Source: JANQQJ01 sp046290575
Lineage (GTDB): Bacteria > Pseudomonadota > Alphaproteobacteria > SMXS01
Direction of reading: 5' to 3'
Assembly (NCBI GenBank): GCA_046290575.1
Contig: JBKAGX010000002.1
Location: forward strand, 248,001 to 312,000
DNA length: 64,000 bases
In this document: one piece after another, positions 50,686 through 59,531 of the stretch
Layout: each line of letters opens with the position of its first letter
How positions within the stretch are numbered: the first letter of the stretch is position 1
Made by a program: the position numbers and the translations under genes
The notes under the pieces: model-generated
The model's input: the letters and a program-made list of their open reading frames with translations, nothing else
What the model was told of the DNA's origin: nothing
Database searches by the model: none

Positions 50686-52227
50686 ATGTTGTTTCACGAG
50701 ATCATTGATCAGGGGGGACGGTTGCGGCCCCAGGGCGCTGCCCTCCGGCACAAAAGTGCCGCGCTGAGCTATAGGCAGTTGGCCGGGCTGGTGGGGCGGG
50801 TCGCTGCGGGAATCCGGCATGCTGGCCTGCAGCCGGGCGACCGGGTCGCCCTCTACGGTCCGAAGTCATTCGAGATCGTTGCTGCCATGTTCGGTTCATC
50901 GCGGGCCGGTGCCGTTTTCGTACCAATCAATCCCGTTTTCAAGCCACGTCAGGCAGCACATATTCTGCAGGATAGCGGCGCACGAATGGTGATCACGACG
51001 TCACAGCGCGCCCAGGCCTTGCCGCCGAACGCCCTGAATGATCTTATCATTGTCGTGGTCGATGACGGGGGTGCGGGACTTGCCTGGAGCGCCTTTCTGC
51101 AGAACGAAACCGCAAGCCTCGAACCCGGCAGGTCTGATGAAGACCTGGCCACCTTGCTCTATACCTCTGGCAGCACCGGGGCGCCAAAGGGGGTGATGCT
51201 CAGTCATGGGAACCTGACAGTCGGCGCCCAGAGCGTCTCGACCTATTTGAAGAATACGCCGGATGACCGGCTGCTTTGTGTTTTGCCGCTAAGCTTCGAT
51301 TATGGCCTGTCTCAGGTTTCAACCGCTCTGTTGAGCGGCGCCACCGCTGTTCTGCTCGATCATCTTTTCCCCAAGGACATTGTTGTGGCACTGGAGGCTG
51401 AGGCGATTACAGGATTGGGCTGTGTGCCGCCCCTTTGGCTACAGCTTTTGGGGCAGACTTGGCCGGAAGGCATCGCGAAAACGCTTCGCTATGTCACGTC
51501 CTCGGGGGGCGCGATGCCGCGTTCGTCTGTCGATGGCCTTCGGGACCGCCTTCCGGACACGGAGATTTTCCTCATGTACGGGCTGACAGAGGCATTCCGT
51601 TCTACATATCTCGATCCGCGGCTTGTCAGCCAGCGGCCGGATTCGATCGGCAAGGCGATTCCCCATGCACGTATTGATGTTGTTACACCGGACGGACGGT
51701 CTGCCGGTCCGGACGAACCCGGCGAACTCGTGCATAGCGGGCCTTTGGTTGCCAAGGGATATTGGAACGACCCGGAACGCACAGCGGCACGGTTTCGGCC
51801 GTTGCCGTCGGATTTTGGCGTTGAAGGGCCCGCGGTCTGGTCTGGTGATCTGGTCCGCCGAGATGTGGACGGGTTTTTGTACTTTGTCGAGCGCAGCGAT
51901 CATATGATCAAGACCTCGGGCTATCGCGTCAGCCCGACGGAGGTTGAAGATGTCATGTACGAAATCGACGGCGTCGCAGAAGCGGTTGCAATGGGTGTGG
52001 GTCATGCTGCACTGGGACAGGCAATTGTTGTCGCGATCAGCCCGACCGAAGACGATGCCGTGACGTCGGACGACATCCTGGCGCACTGCCGGCAGCAATT
52101 GCCGACCTATATGGTACCTCGTGCGGTCGTCGTCCGCGACGCATTGCCGCGAACCCCGAATGGAAAAATGGACCGGTCGCTTTTGACCCGGGAACTTTCA
52201 GGCATGTTTGTATCTTCGGATGACTGA
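50686..52227 (+). CDS. Exosortase A-associated AMP-forming acyl ligase (TIGR03098-like)
   Basis: This 513-residue adenylate-forming enzyme would activate an acyl or amino acid and load it on the neighbouring ACP or CoA. LLYTSGSTGAPKGVML (P-loop, 158-172), MYGLTEAFRSTYL (A5), SGDLVRRDVDGFLYFVERSDHMIK (in pieces; A7/A8) and RTPNGKMDRSLL with the catalytic Lys are present. The family lies in XrtA/PEP-CTERM polysaccharide loci together with a decarboxylase. Its stop overlaps the ATG of that decarboxylase by 8 bases, so the two proteins are made in step. Confidence 0.88.
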   Translation: MLFHEIIDQGGRLRPQGAALRHKSAALSYRQLAGLVGRVAAGIRHAGLQPGDRVALYGPKSFEIVAAMFGSSRAGAVFVPINPVFKPRQAAHILQDSGARMVITTSQRAQALPPNALNDLIIVVVDDGGAGLAWSAFLQNETASLEPGRSDEDLATLLYTSGSTGAPKGVMLSHGNLTVGAQSVSTYLKNTPDDRLLCVLPLSFDYGLSQVSTALLSGATAVLLDHLFPKDIVVALEAEAITGLGCVPPLWLQLLGQTWPEGIAKTLRYVTSSGGAMPRSSVDGLRDRLPDTEIFLMYGLTEAFRSTYLDPRLVSQRPDSIGKAIPHARIDVVTPDGRSAGPDEPGELVHSGPLVAKGYWNDPERTAARFRPLPSDFGVEGPAVWSGDLVRRDVDGFLYFVERSDHMIKTSGYRVSPTEVEDVMYEIDGVAEAVAMGVGHAALGQAIVVAISPTEDDAVTSDDILAHCRQQLPTYMVPRAVVVRDALPRTPNGKMDRSLLTRELSGMFVSSDD

Positions 52228-53458
52228 AGGTCCCCGACATATCGACCTGCCGCCGGAAGGCTTCGAGATCATCGATGGCGAACTGGCCGTTGCGGGCAGG
52301 TCGCTTACCGCGATCGTGGCAGAGGCTGGCGAAACCCCGTTGTTCATCTACAGCCGGGATGCCATCCAACGGCGGGTCGCAGCGCTGCGCGCGGCCATGC
52401 CCATCGGCCTCAGGCTGCACTATGCGATCAAGGCCAATCCGATGCCTGAAGTTGTGTCCTGTTTTGCGGCCCTTGTGGATGGGCTTGATGTGGCATCTGC
52501 TGGCGAACTCTCGCTCGCACTGGACTGTGGCGTATCGGCGGATCGCGTGAGCTTCGCCGGACCAGGTAAACGCAATGATGAGCTGAAGGCGGCGGTGGAA
52601 GCCGGGATTCTGATCAATCTGGAATCGACGGGCGAGATGTTCCGACTTGCCGAGATCGCCGAGGCGCTCGGCAAGCGGCCGCGCGTCGCGGTCCGGGTCA
52701 ACCCGCTTTTTGAACTTCGCCGATCAGGCATGCAGATGGGGGGTGGGCCCAAGCCGTTCGGGGTCGATGAAGAACAAGTGCCGGAGATGTTGGCGTCGAT
52801 GGCGGCGCTGCCCCTGGATTTCACCGGGTTTCACATTTTTGCCGGGTCGCAGATTCTTGATACCGAGGGGCTGATCGACTGTCAGAAGGCAACGATCGAT
52901 TTGGCATTGCGATTGTCCCAGGACGCGCCCGGTCCTGTACGTCATGTCAACCTGGGTGGTGGCTTCGGGATTCCCTATTTCCCCGGCGACAGCCCGATTG
53001 ACCTTGGGGCAATTGGGACAGCCCTTGGGCAGGAACTGGACCGCGCGCGGAGTGGCCTGCCCGAGGCGGCTTTTGCGATCGAGTTGGGCCGTTTTCTTAT
53101 CGGGGAGGCGGGTGTCTATGTCACACGGATTGTGGACCGCAAAGTCTCTCGAGGCCGGACTTTCCTCGTCACCGACGGCGGGTTGCATCATCATCTCGCG
53201 CTGTCTGGAAATTTCGGACAGGTCCTGCGCAAGAACTATCCAGTGATGATTGGAAACCGGGCAGAGGACGTTCTTTCAGAAACTGTTGATATCGTGGGCT
53301 GCCTGTGCACGCCTCTGGACCGGTTGGGCGATGCTGTCCAGGCACCCTTTGCGGATGTTGGCGACCTTGTCGTGGCGTTTCAGTCCGGCGCCTATGGCGC
53401 GTCAGCCAGTCCGCAGAAATTTCTCGGTCATCCAGCGCCGCGGGAAATTCTCGTCTAA
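52220..53458 (+). CDS. Exosortase A-associated PLP-dependent decarboxylase (fold III, TIGR03099-like)
   Basis: This 412-residue fold-III decarboxylase resembles diaminopimelate and ornithine decarboxylases. HYAIKANP has the PLP-binding Lys71. FHIFAGSQILD, LGGGFGIPY (phosphate loop), and the C-terminal VGCLCTPLDRLGD and SGAYGASASPQKFLGH are present, the CxxxD pair being the catalytic region. It would decarboxylate an amino acid, probably an ACP- or CoA-linked one given the coupled ligase. The ATG at 52220 gives the family-like start MTEGPRHIDLPPEGF; a TTG 12 bases earlier is not favoured. It is followed by the polysaccharide export operon. Confidence 0.88.
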   Translation: MTEGPRHIDLPPEGFEIIDGELAVAGRSLTAIVAEAGETPLFIYSRDAIQRRVAALRAAMPIGLRLHYAIKANPMPEVVSCFAALVDGLDVASAGELSLALDCGVSADRVSFAGPGKRNDELKAAVEAGILINLESTGEMFRLAEIAEALGKRPRVAVRVNPLFELRRSGMQMGGGPKPFGVDEEQVPEMLASMAALPLDFTGFHIFAGSQILDTEGLIDCQKATIDLALRLSQDAPGPVRHVNLGGGFGIPYFPGDSPIDLGAIGTALGQELDRARSGLPEAAFAIELGRFLIGEAGVYVTRIVDRKVSRGRTFLVTDGGLHHHLALSGNFGQVLRKNYPVMIGNRAEDVLSETVDIVGCLCTPLDRLGDAVQAPFADVGDLVVAFQSGAYGASASPQKFLGHPAPREILV

Positions 53459-53680
53459 CTGAGCGCCTCGAGTTTGGGCCGCTCCGCCTGTATGTATCTG
53501 CAGGGATACAGTTTTCAGACCGAAAAAGTGTGTAATTTCCGAGCGAAATATGTAATAAGGCTCCCGCTCGGGCTGGAATGCTGGTCAACCAGCGGGAAAT
53601 CGCATGTACAAAATTGGTGTACCATGTGGTAACCTGCGTGGGGCTCTTGGGGGAGCCTTGAATAATGAGAGGTCGCTATC
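53459..53680 (+). promoter_or_regulatory. Regulatory region of the polysaccharide export operon
   Basis: This 222-bp gap is the longest in the right part. It holds three similar elements: TGGTCAACC (53582-53590), TGGTGTACC (53615-53623) and TGGTAACC (53627-53634), each an inverted GGT...ACC. A TGTAAT hexamer occurs twice (53531 and 53551). A small hairpin GGCTC-N6-GAGCC (53642-53657) precedes the GAGAGG ribosome-binding site of the export gene. A promoter is likely, but I cannot fix its -35/-10. Confidence 0.5.
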
Positions 53681-54319
53681 GTGATAGCCCGAATAGCCGA
53701 CAGTCTACGCGTGTTCGTAGTGCTGGGTGTTTCCGTTGCAGTCTTGGGGGCGTGCGCGGAAACACATCAAGAGTTGCCGTCAGCGGCGTTTGTGTCGCCC
53801 GCTGAAGGCCCAGGTCCCGACTATCTGATCGGACCTTTGGATACCATAAATGTTTTCGTCTGGCGCAACCAGGAAGTTACCACCACGGTTACGGTGCGTC
53901 CTGATGGCCGGATTTCCGTGCCGCTAATCGAGGATTTGCCCGCCACGGGCAAGACCCCGACCCAGTTGGCGCGCGACATTGAGGAAAAGCTGTCAGTCTA
54001 CATCCGCAACCCAATTGTGACCGTTATCGTGTCAGGGTTTGTCGGACCGTTTGCGCAGCAGGTGCGCGTAGTGGGTGAGGCGGTTGAGCCACAGTCGGTG
54101 CCTTACAGGGCGAACATGACCCTGTTGGACGTGATGATCAGTGTTGGCGGTTTGACAGAATTTGCCGCGGGCAACCGTACGGCGCTGGTCCGCCATGAAG
54201 CGGGAACCCAGCGGGAATACACGGTTCGCGTGTCGGATCTGATCCGCTATGGCGATACCTCCGCGAATGTGACGATCTATCCAGGCGATGTGATCATCAT
54301 CCCGGAGAGCTTTTTCTAG
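53681..54319 (+). CDS. Polysaccharide export lipoprotein (Wza-like, XrtA system)
   Basis: This 212-residue protein has a lipoprotein signal with the lipobox LGAC (Cys25). The body contains the polysaccharide export domain DYLIGPLDTINVFVWRNQE and VRPDGRISVPLIEDLPATGKT, then a SLBB-type part (QVRVVGEAVEPQSVPYRANMT) and GDVIIIPESFF. It resembles the short Wza-type exporters of the exosortase A system (TIGR03027-like). It would form part of the outer-membrane or periplasmic channel. The GTG start has GAGAGG upstream. Confidence 0.9.
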   Translation: MIARIADSLRVFVVLGVSVAVLGACAETHQELPSAAFVSPAEGPGPDYLIGPLDTINVFVWRNQEVTTTVTVRPDGRISVPLIEDLPATGKTPTQLARDIEEKLSVYIRNPIVTVIVSGFVGPFAQQVRVVGEAVEPQSVPYRANMTLLDVMISVGGLTEFAAGNRTALVRHEAGTQREYTVRVSDLIRYGDTSANVTIYPGDVIIIPESFF

Positions 54320-54402
54320 AACCGAACAGGTCGTGAAACCAGGATGAGACACTCCAGCAAAAGTGGTATCCTGGGAGCGCAATCTGGTGGAGACGCGGTG
54401 TC

Positions 54403-55974
54403 GTGAACGACGTCTACGTTCAGTTTCTGTTGTTGGTAAGGTCGCTTTGGCTGCGCCGGTGGTATGCCATCGGTGTGGCTTGGGCGGTTGCGCTTGCTGG
54501 GTGGCTGTACGTGGAATCGATTCCAAACAGGTACGAATCTTCTGCTCAAATCTACGTCGATACCGATACGATGTTGAAGGATCTGCTGCGCGGCGTCACC
54601 GTGGAAGTCGATCTTGGCAAACGCGTTCAGGTGATGCAGCAAACCCTGTTGAGCCGTCCCAATCTGGAACGGGTATTGCGGATGGCGGATCTCGACCACA
54701 ATTCGGGTTCCGAAGGACAGGTTTCCAGCCAGGTTTCACGAATTAGAGACAATGTCACCCTGGTTCCGGTGGCCCCCAATCTGTTCAGGCTGTCTTATGA
54801 TGACGGGTCCCCTGAGGATGCGCAGCGGGTTGTTCAGTCGCTCCTGACCATTTTCGTGGAAAGTAATCTGGGGCGGAGCCGCCAGGACATTTCCCAGGCC
54901 CGACGGTTTCTTGATGAGCAGATTCGTGACTACGAACAGCAGCTTGGTGATGCAGAACAACGCCGGGCCCAGTTTCAGCGGGAGAACATTGGCCTGTTGC
55001 CTGGTGACAGCAATTATTTTGGCCGGATGCAGCGGGAGAAAGACGCGCTCTTGACCCTGCAGCGGGAATACCGTGATTCCGAGCTCCGGCTCGGCGAACT
55101 CCAGCGGCAACTGCTCGGCGCGCCGAAATATGTCGCCTTCCGTTCAGCAGATGTAGGCGGTCAGTATTCTCACCTCGACACCATAGGGGATCTGCGCCGC
55201 GAACTCGCGGAGCTGGATGCAGCGGGGTACACTGATGCGCATCCCGATGTTGTCGCAAAGCAGGCATCGCTTGAGAAAGCGATGGCGGCCTATGACGAGC
55301 AGAAGTCAACCCAGAGCGAAATCGCCGCTGCTGGAGGCGATGAAAGTCCGCTAGATCCGAACGCCACCATGCTGAACCCGGTTTGGGAGCAAATCCAGGT
55401 CCGGATGGTCGAAAGCGAAACCAAACTGGCAAGTTTACGGGCGCGGATTTCTGAACAGGAAACCGTTATCGCGCAGTTGGAAACTCTGGCTAAGACCGTA
55501 CCAACGGTAGAGGCCGAAATGGTGCGCCTGGACCGCGACTACAACATTCTGAAAGCCAAGTATGAAGATCTGCTGACCCGCCGAGAATCCGCCAGGATCG
55601 CACAGGATCTTGAAGGCCAGACCGACAAGGTCCAGTTCCGTGTCATTGAGCCTCCGGGCCTGCCGACAGCGCCAAGCAGCCCGAACCGGCCAGCGCTTCT
55701 TTCTGCTGTTTTGCTTGTTGCGCTCGGCGCGGGCTTGGGCGTTGCCTTTCTGTTAAGCCAGATTGATCATACATTTTCCACGGCCAACCGGCTGCGGGCC
55801 AGCTTTGACCTGACGGTTCTCGGCACCATTTCCGCTGTCCCGTTTGATTCCTATAATCGGCGCCGCCGCGTCGAGATAGCGTCATTTTCGGTTGTCCTTG
55901 TTGGTCTTGTTGTCGCCTACGCGTTTGCGCTGACCTATCAGGGTGGCAGCCTGCCCAGCATGGGTGGTGCCTGA
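54403..55974 (+). CDS. Polysaccharide chain-length determinant (Wzc/Wzz-like, XrtA system)
   Basis: This 523-residue inner-membrane protein has two transmembrane helices, at about residues 20-38 (YAIGVAWAVALAGWLYV) and near 430-450 (ALLSAVLLVALGAGLGVAFLL), with a long periplasmic coiled coil between them. SSAQIYVDTDTMLKDLLRG is the Wzz domain start, and TAPSSPNRPALLSAVLL contains the P-rich Wzz motif before the second helix. It has no kinase domain; the next gene supplies it. A further hydrophobic helix near the C-terminus (VVLVGLVVAYAFALTY) is present. It matches the TIGR03007 type. The GTG start is used; the next gene overlaps its stop by one base. Confidence 0.88.
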   Translation: MNDVYVQFLLLVRSLWLRRWYAIGVAWAVALAGWLYVESIPNRYESSAQIYVDTDTMLKDLLRGVTVEVDLGKRVQVMQQTLLSRPNLERVLRMADLDHNSGSEGQVSSQVSRIRDNVTLVPVAPNLFRLSYDDGSPEDAQRVVQSLLTIFVESNLGRSRQDISQARRFLDEQIRDYEQQLGDAEQRRAQFQRENIGLLPGDSNYFGRMQREKDALLTLQREYRDSELRLGELQRQLLGAPKYVAFRSADVGGQYSHLDTIGDLRRELAELDAAGYTDAHPDVVAKQASLEKAMAAYDEQKSTQSEIAAAGGDESPLDPNATMLNPVWEQIQVRMVESETKLASLRARISEQETVIAQLETLAKTVPTVEAEMVRLDRDYNILKAKYEDLLTRRESARIAQDLEGQTDKVQFRVIEPPGLPTAPSSPNRPALLSAVLLVALGAGLGVAFLLSQIDHTFSTANRLRASFDLTVLGTISAVPFDSYNRRRRVEIASFSVVLVGLVVAYAFALTYQGGSLPSMGGA

Positions 55975-56924
55975 TGGGGATCGAAGAGCCCGAAAAAGAC
56001 TTGATCGAGCGGGCAGCCCAGCGGCTCAAGGAGCAAACGCTTCAGAAACCTGTAGAAGATGCCCGGGCTGAGCCTCCGCACCAAGATGCCGTGATGACAA
56101 AGCCTGATGCTTCGGCTTCTGTCTCTGCGCTAGAGCCACCAAAGGTACCGGACACTCCCAAGGTTGAGGTGGACGATCGCGACCGCCGATCCCGCTACGC
56201 AGATATCGATTTGAACTATTTGCGTCGTGGCGGGTTTATCGTGCCGGATGATGCGCCAACCCGTGTTGCAGAAGAGTTTCGGATTATCAAACGCCAGGTT
56301 TTGCGCAGGGCGCAGAAATCATCGCCGGACAGGATCGAGAACGGCAATCTTATTCTCGTCAGCAGTACCCAGCCCGGCGAAGGAAAGACATTTTGTGCGC
56401 TCAATCTAGCGCTCAGTGTCGCGTCAGAACGCGATCATACGGTATTGCTGGTCGATGCAGATGTCGCGCGGCCTCAACTGTTGAGCGCGATGGGTTTGGA
56501 AGCGGACAAAGGCCTGATTGACGTGATCGTCGATGATCGTGTCGATATATCGGATTGTCTGCTTCGCACGAACATCGAGAATCTCACAATACTGCCCGCA
56601 GGCCGGCCGCATCCGGGATCGACCGAGTTGCTTGCCAGTGAGCGCACCAGCGCCCTGATCCAGGAATTGTCTCAACGCTATGACGACCGAATTGTAATCT
56701 TCGACAGTTCACCGGTGCTTGCCAGCAGCGCGCCTGGTGTGCTGGCACAGCGGCTCGGGCAAATTGTCTTCGTTGTCGAGGCAGATAGAACACGTGAATC
56801 TCAGCTGGTTGAGGCACTGACGCTCGTCAGTGAATGCCGGCATATCAATCTCGTCCTGAACAAATCCAGGTTTATGGGCGGTAAGGTGCGGTTCGGCTCC
56901 TACTACGAGTACTATCAGAGCTAG
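55974..56924 (+). CDS. Tyrosine autokinase (BY-kinase, XrtA system)
   Basis: This 316-residue cytoplasmic kinase is the partner of the chain-length protein. It has Walker A QPGEGKT (133-139), Walker A' VLLVDADVARP (157-167) and Walker B in IVIFDSSPVL. The C-terminal tyrosine cluster GSYYEYYQS (Tyr310, 311, 313, 314) is where autophosphorylation occurs. The N-terminal 95 residues are acidic and Pro-rich, probably a flexible linker. Phosphorylation cycles would control polymer length and export. It matches the TIGR03018 family, is in one operon with the export genes, and its ATG overlaps the previous stop by one base (TGATG). Confidence 0.9.
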   Translation: MGIEEPEKDLIERAAQRLKEQTLQKPVEDARAEPPHQDAVMTKPDASASVSALEPPKVPDTPKVEVDDRDRRSRYADIDLNYLRRGGFIVPDDAPTRVAEEFRIIKRQVLRRAQKSSPDRIENGNLILVSSTQPGEGKTFCALNLALSVASERDHTVLLVDADVARPQLLSAMGLEADKGLIDVIVDDRVDISDCLLRTNIENLTILPAGRPHPGSTELLASERTSALIQELSQRYDDRIVIFDSSPVLASSAPGVLAQRLGQIVFVVEADRTRESQLVEALTLVSECRHINLVLNKSRFMGGKVRFGSYYEYYQS

Positions 56925-56927
56925 TCC

Positions 56928-58433
56928 GTGAAAAGGTTGACTCGATCGCACTGGGCTTGGGGGCACCGGTTGACAATCAAGAACTCGTTAGCAGCGACTG
57001 CGCTTGTTTCGGCATGCTTTGTCGTCCTCTCTACAACGCCTGCCGAAGCTGGTAAGTGGCGGTTTGAACCACGCATTTCCGCACATGTCACCTTCACCGA
57101 CAATGTCGATCTGGACGATGGCACGAAGCAGTCCGACACGGTCTTGCGTGTGCAACCCGGTTTCTTTATTGCCTCAGAGGGCAACAGAGCCCGGTTTGAA
57201 GCCAATTACGATGGCAGCCTTCTTCATTTCACGGGCGATGGGCGGACGGACTGGCGTAACCGACTTCAGTCAAAGCTTCTTGTCGAGCCGATCGAGCGCT
57301 ACCTGTTCATCACGGCGACGGCCATTATGGCCGAACCTTTTGTCGACGAGACCAGTTCGGTTACGTTTTCAGAAGATAACTTCTCACGTAATCGCCGCCG
57401 TGTTGTCTCGTTTGGCGTCTCACCGTTCTTGCGGCACCGCCTGGGCCGTATCGCCGATGTAGAGTGGCGCTATAATCTTCGTCATGTGCGGGTTCAGGAT
57501 CCGGCGCCGGACGATCCGACGCCGCGCTTTATCGACAATTATACCAGTCATACTGGCCAGCTTAAGGTAGATAGCGGCGACCGGTTTGGCCGGTTGCGCT
57601 GGGATATTCTGGCTCGATATGAGACCCGCCAGCGCGAAGGCAATGTTCCCAACGGCGAAGAAGTCCTTGTTCGCGGGAGCATGGAGTACCGGATTCTGAC
57701 ATGGCTCGGTGTCGTCGGGTCCGCCGGCTGGCAGCAGATCGAGGACCCTGACCTCAGTGAATTCATCGACGACTTCATCTGGGATGTTGGTCTGCGCCTG
57801 CGGCCGACGCGAAAGACGGATATAACGGTGACCTATGGCCGCGAGAACGCCGACAAGCGTGTCGCGGTGGATGCATCATATGAGCGTAAGCGCTGGCGTT
57901 TTCGGGCCCGCTATCTTAACGAAATATCATTGACCCAGCGGCGCTTCTCGCGCGTTGTCGGTGACGGTAGCTTTGATCAGGACGAGATTTTTACAGATCC
58001 GTTCGGTGCGATCGTCGACCCCGATGATGCCGTATTCGGTTTCCTGAACGAGACCTTTCGCAGCCGCAGGCTTCAGTTTGATGTGATCTATACCCACCGC
58101 CGTACCAGAGCGGACATCCAGGGGTATTATGAGAAGCGTCGCTTTGACACAACGATGCAGGAAACCCGCGAGTTCAACATCAGAAGCCGCATCAGCCGTG
58201 AGTTGAACGACCACTTCAGAATATCGCTGGACCTGAGATATCGGCACACGGACTTTGATATCGGGCCCAGCCGGGTCGATGACTTCTTCGGTGTTCGCAG
58301 TTCAATCATCTACGAATTGTCTCAGTACATTACTGCCCGGCTCAGCTATACGTTCTCCACCCTGGACTCCAATATTGCCGGTGTGGATCGAACCGAGAAC
58401 GTCGTGGCAGGCTCGGTCAGAGCGATCTTCTAG
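56928..58433 (+). CDS. XrtA-system outer-membrane beta-barrel protein (TIGR03016-like)
   Basis: This 501-residue protein has a signal peptide (NSLAATALVSACFVVLSTTPAEAG) and then alternating polar/aromatic strands typical of an outer-membrane beta-barrel (for example WRFEPRISAHVTFTDNVDL; RLRWDILARYETRQREG; KRWRFRARYLNEISL; ARLSYTFSTLDSNI). It resembles the PEP-CTERM-associated outer-membrane protein, which probably forms the exit pore or anchors the polysaccharide. The GTG at 56928 is used; no earlier start avoids overlap. It is spaced by 3 bases from the kinase. Confidence 0.82.
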   Translation: MKRLTRSHWAWGHRLTIKNSLAATALVSACFVVLSTTPAEAGKWRFEPRISAHVTFTDNVDLDDGTKQSDTVLRVQPGFFIASEGNRARFEANYDGSLLHFTGDGRTDWRNRLQSKLLVEPIERYLFITATAIMAEPFVDETSSVTFSEDNFSRNRRRVVSFGVSPFLRHRLGRIADVEWRYNLRHVRVQDPAPDDPTPRFIDNYTSHTGQLKVDSGDRFGRLRWDILARYETRQREGNVPNGEEVLVRGSMEYRILTWLGVVGSAGWQQIEDPDLSEFIDDFIWDVGLRLRPTRKTDITVTYGRENADKRVAVDASYERKRWRFRARYLNEISLTQRRFSRVVGDGSFDQDEIFTDPFGAIVDPDDAVFGFLNETFRSRRLQFDVIYTHRRTRADIQGYYEKRRFDTTMQETREFNIRSRISRELNDHFRISLDLRYRHTDFDIGPSRVDDFFGVRSSIIYELSQYITARLSYTFSTLDSNIAGVDRTENVVAGSVRAIF

Positions 58434-58640
58434 GCGAAGAGCGTGTGAGAAGGCCGTGCGACTCGCCGGATTTCTTTCAATTCAAAAGAATTGCGCCGAT
58501 TCCGCGAATAGGTTACTCGATTAACGGTGATTGGGAACTGGCGCTGGCGGACGAACGAAGTCGACAGCGGGATATGGCATTCATTGGTGTTCGAGGCGCG
58601 TTGACTAACCGCGCTTTCCACTTAGCTTCATAAGCGCATC
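58434..58640 (+). other. Gap between outer-membrane protein and ATPase genes
   Basis: This 207-bp gap contains a perfect inverted repeat CAATTC-AAAA-GAATTG (58478-58493) and TTGACT (58601-58606), which could be a -35 element, but no clear -10 is at the right distance. A 62-codon open frame here has no ribosome-binding site and low coding quality, so I do not call it. Confidence 0.4.
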
Positions 58641-59519
58641 ATGTATCAAGAGTTCTACAGCCTAACAGCGAATCCCTTCCAGCTAACGCCGGACCCAGCG
58701 TACTATTTCGGTGGGCGGTCACATAGTAAGGCGATGGCCTATTTGACCTTTGGTCTTGACCAGGGTGAGGGCTTTATCATCGTCACAGGCGAAGTCGGCG
58801 CCGGCAAAACCACCGTTGTCGGCAGTCTGATTGACGAGCTTTCAAGAGATAAATATCTGATCTCGAATGTGGTAACGCCGCATGGCGACCCGGATATGGC
58901 ACTGCGTTTGGTGGCGGCCGGGTTTGGGATCGACACCGAAGGCCGTGACAGTGCGGCCGTCATTGGCAGTATCCATGACGCGCTCAAAGCGGCCCATCAG
59001 GACGGACGCAGGGTTATTTTGATCGTCGACGAGGCACAGAATCTTAGCGACGCGTCGCTTGAGCAGCTCAGGATGCTGCTTAATTTCCAGTCCGGTAATC
59101 AGGCCCTCATGCAGATCGTGCTGGTCGGTCAGCCGGAGTTTCGGTCCCGGCTGGCAGAAGCGGCGGGTTACGAACAGGTCCGCCAGCGGGTCATCGCGGC
59201 GTGTCATCTGCTGCCCTTGGCGAATGCTGCGGAAACACGCCATTATCTCGATCATCGTCTGTCGGTGGCGGGATATGAAGGCGATCCGATCTTCAGCGAT
59301 GAAGCGATCGAGGAAATCCATGAATTCAGCGGCGGAGTCCCGCGGCGTATCAATCAGCTTGCGTCTCGCCTGCTGCTGCACGGATTTCTGGCTGAACAGC
59401 ATTCGATCGATCAGGACGCTGTGAAAAACGTCTGTTCGGAAATGCTCAATGAGTGGGACCCGACCCCCCTCAAACAGCCTGTGTCTCTGGCCTGGGACAA
59501 GGATGGAACCAGGCAATGA
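58641..59519 (+). CDS. ExeA/GspA-like AAA ATPase (XrtA-associated, TIGR03015-like)
   Basis: This 292-residue ATPase has an intact Walker A, GEVGAGKTT (50-58, Lys56), and Walker B VILIVDEAQNLS. Sensor region IVLVGQPEFRSRL and the C-terminal lid GGVPRRINQLASRLLLHGFL are typical of ExeA-type proteins. Its N-terminus, FYSLTANPFQLTPDPAYYFGG, is the family signature. It is soluble and would energise a step in polysaccharide assembly or in regulation. A near-duplicate follows 12 bp downstream. I see no strong ribosome-binding site. Confidence 0.9.
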   Translation: MYQEFYSLTANPFQLTPDPAYYFGGRSHSKAMAYLTFGLDQGEGFIIVTGEVGAGKTTVVGSLIDELSRDKYLISNVVTPHGDPDMALRLVAAGFGIDTEGRDSAAVIGSIHDALKAAHQDGRRVILIVDEAQNLSDASLEQLRMLLNFQSGNQALMQIVLVGQPEFRSRLAEAAGYEQVRQRVIAACHLLPLANAAETRHYLDHRLSVAGYEGDPIFSDEAIEEIHEFSGGVPRRINQLASRLLLHGFLAEQHSIDQDAVKNVCSEMLNEWDPTPLKQPVSLAWDKDGTRQ

Positions 59520-59531
59520 CGTCTTTGACCG

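Noticed and set aside
58445..58633. 62-codon frame before the first ExeA-like ATPase
   Set aside because: No ribosome-binding site, mixed composition and no recognised feature; the gap is better read as non-coding.
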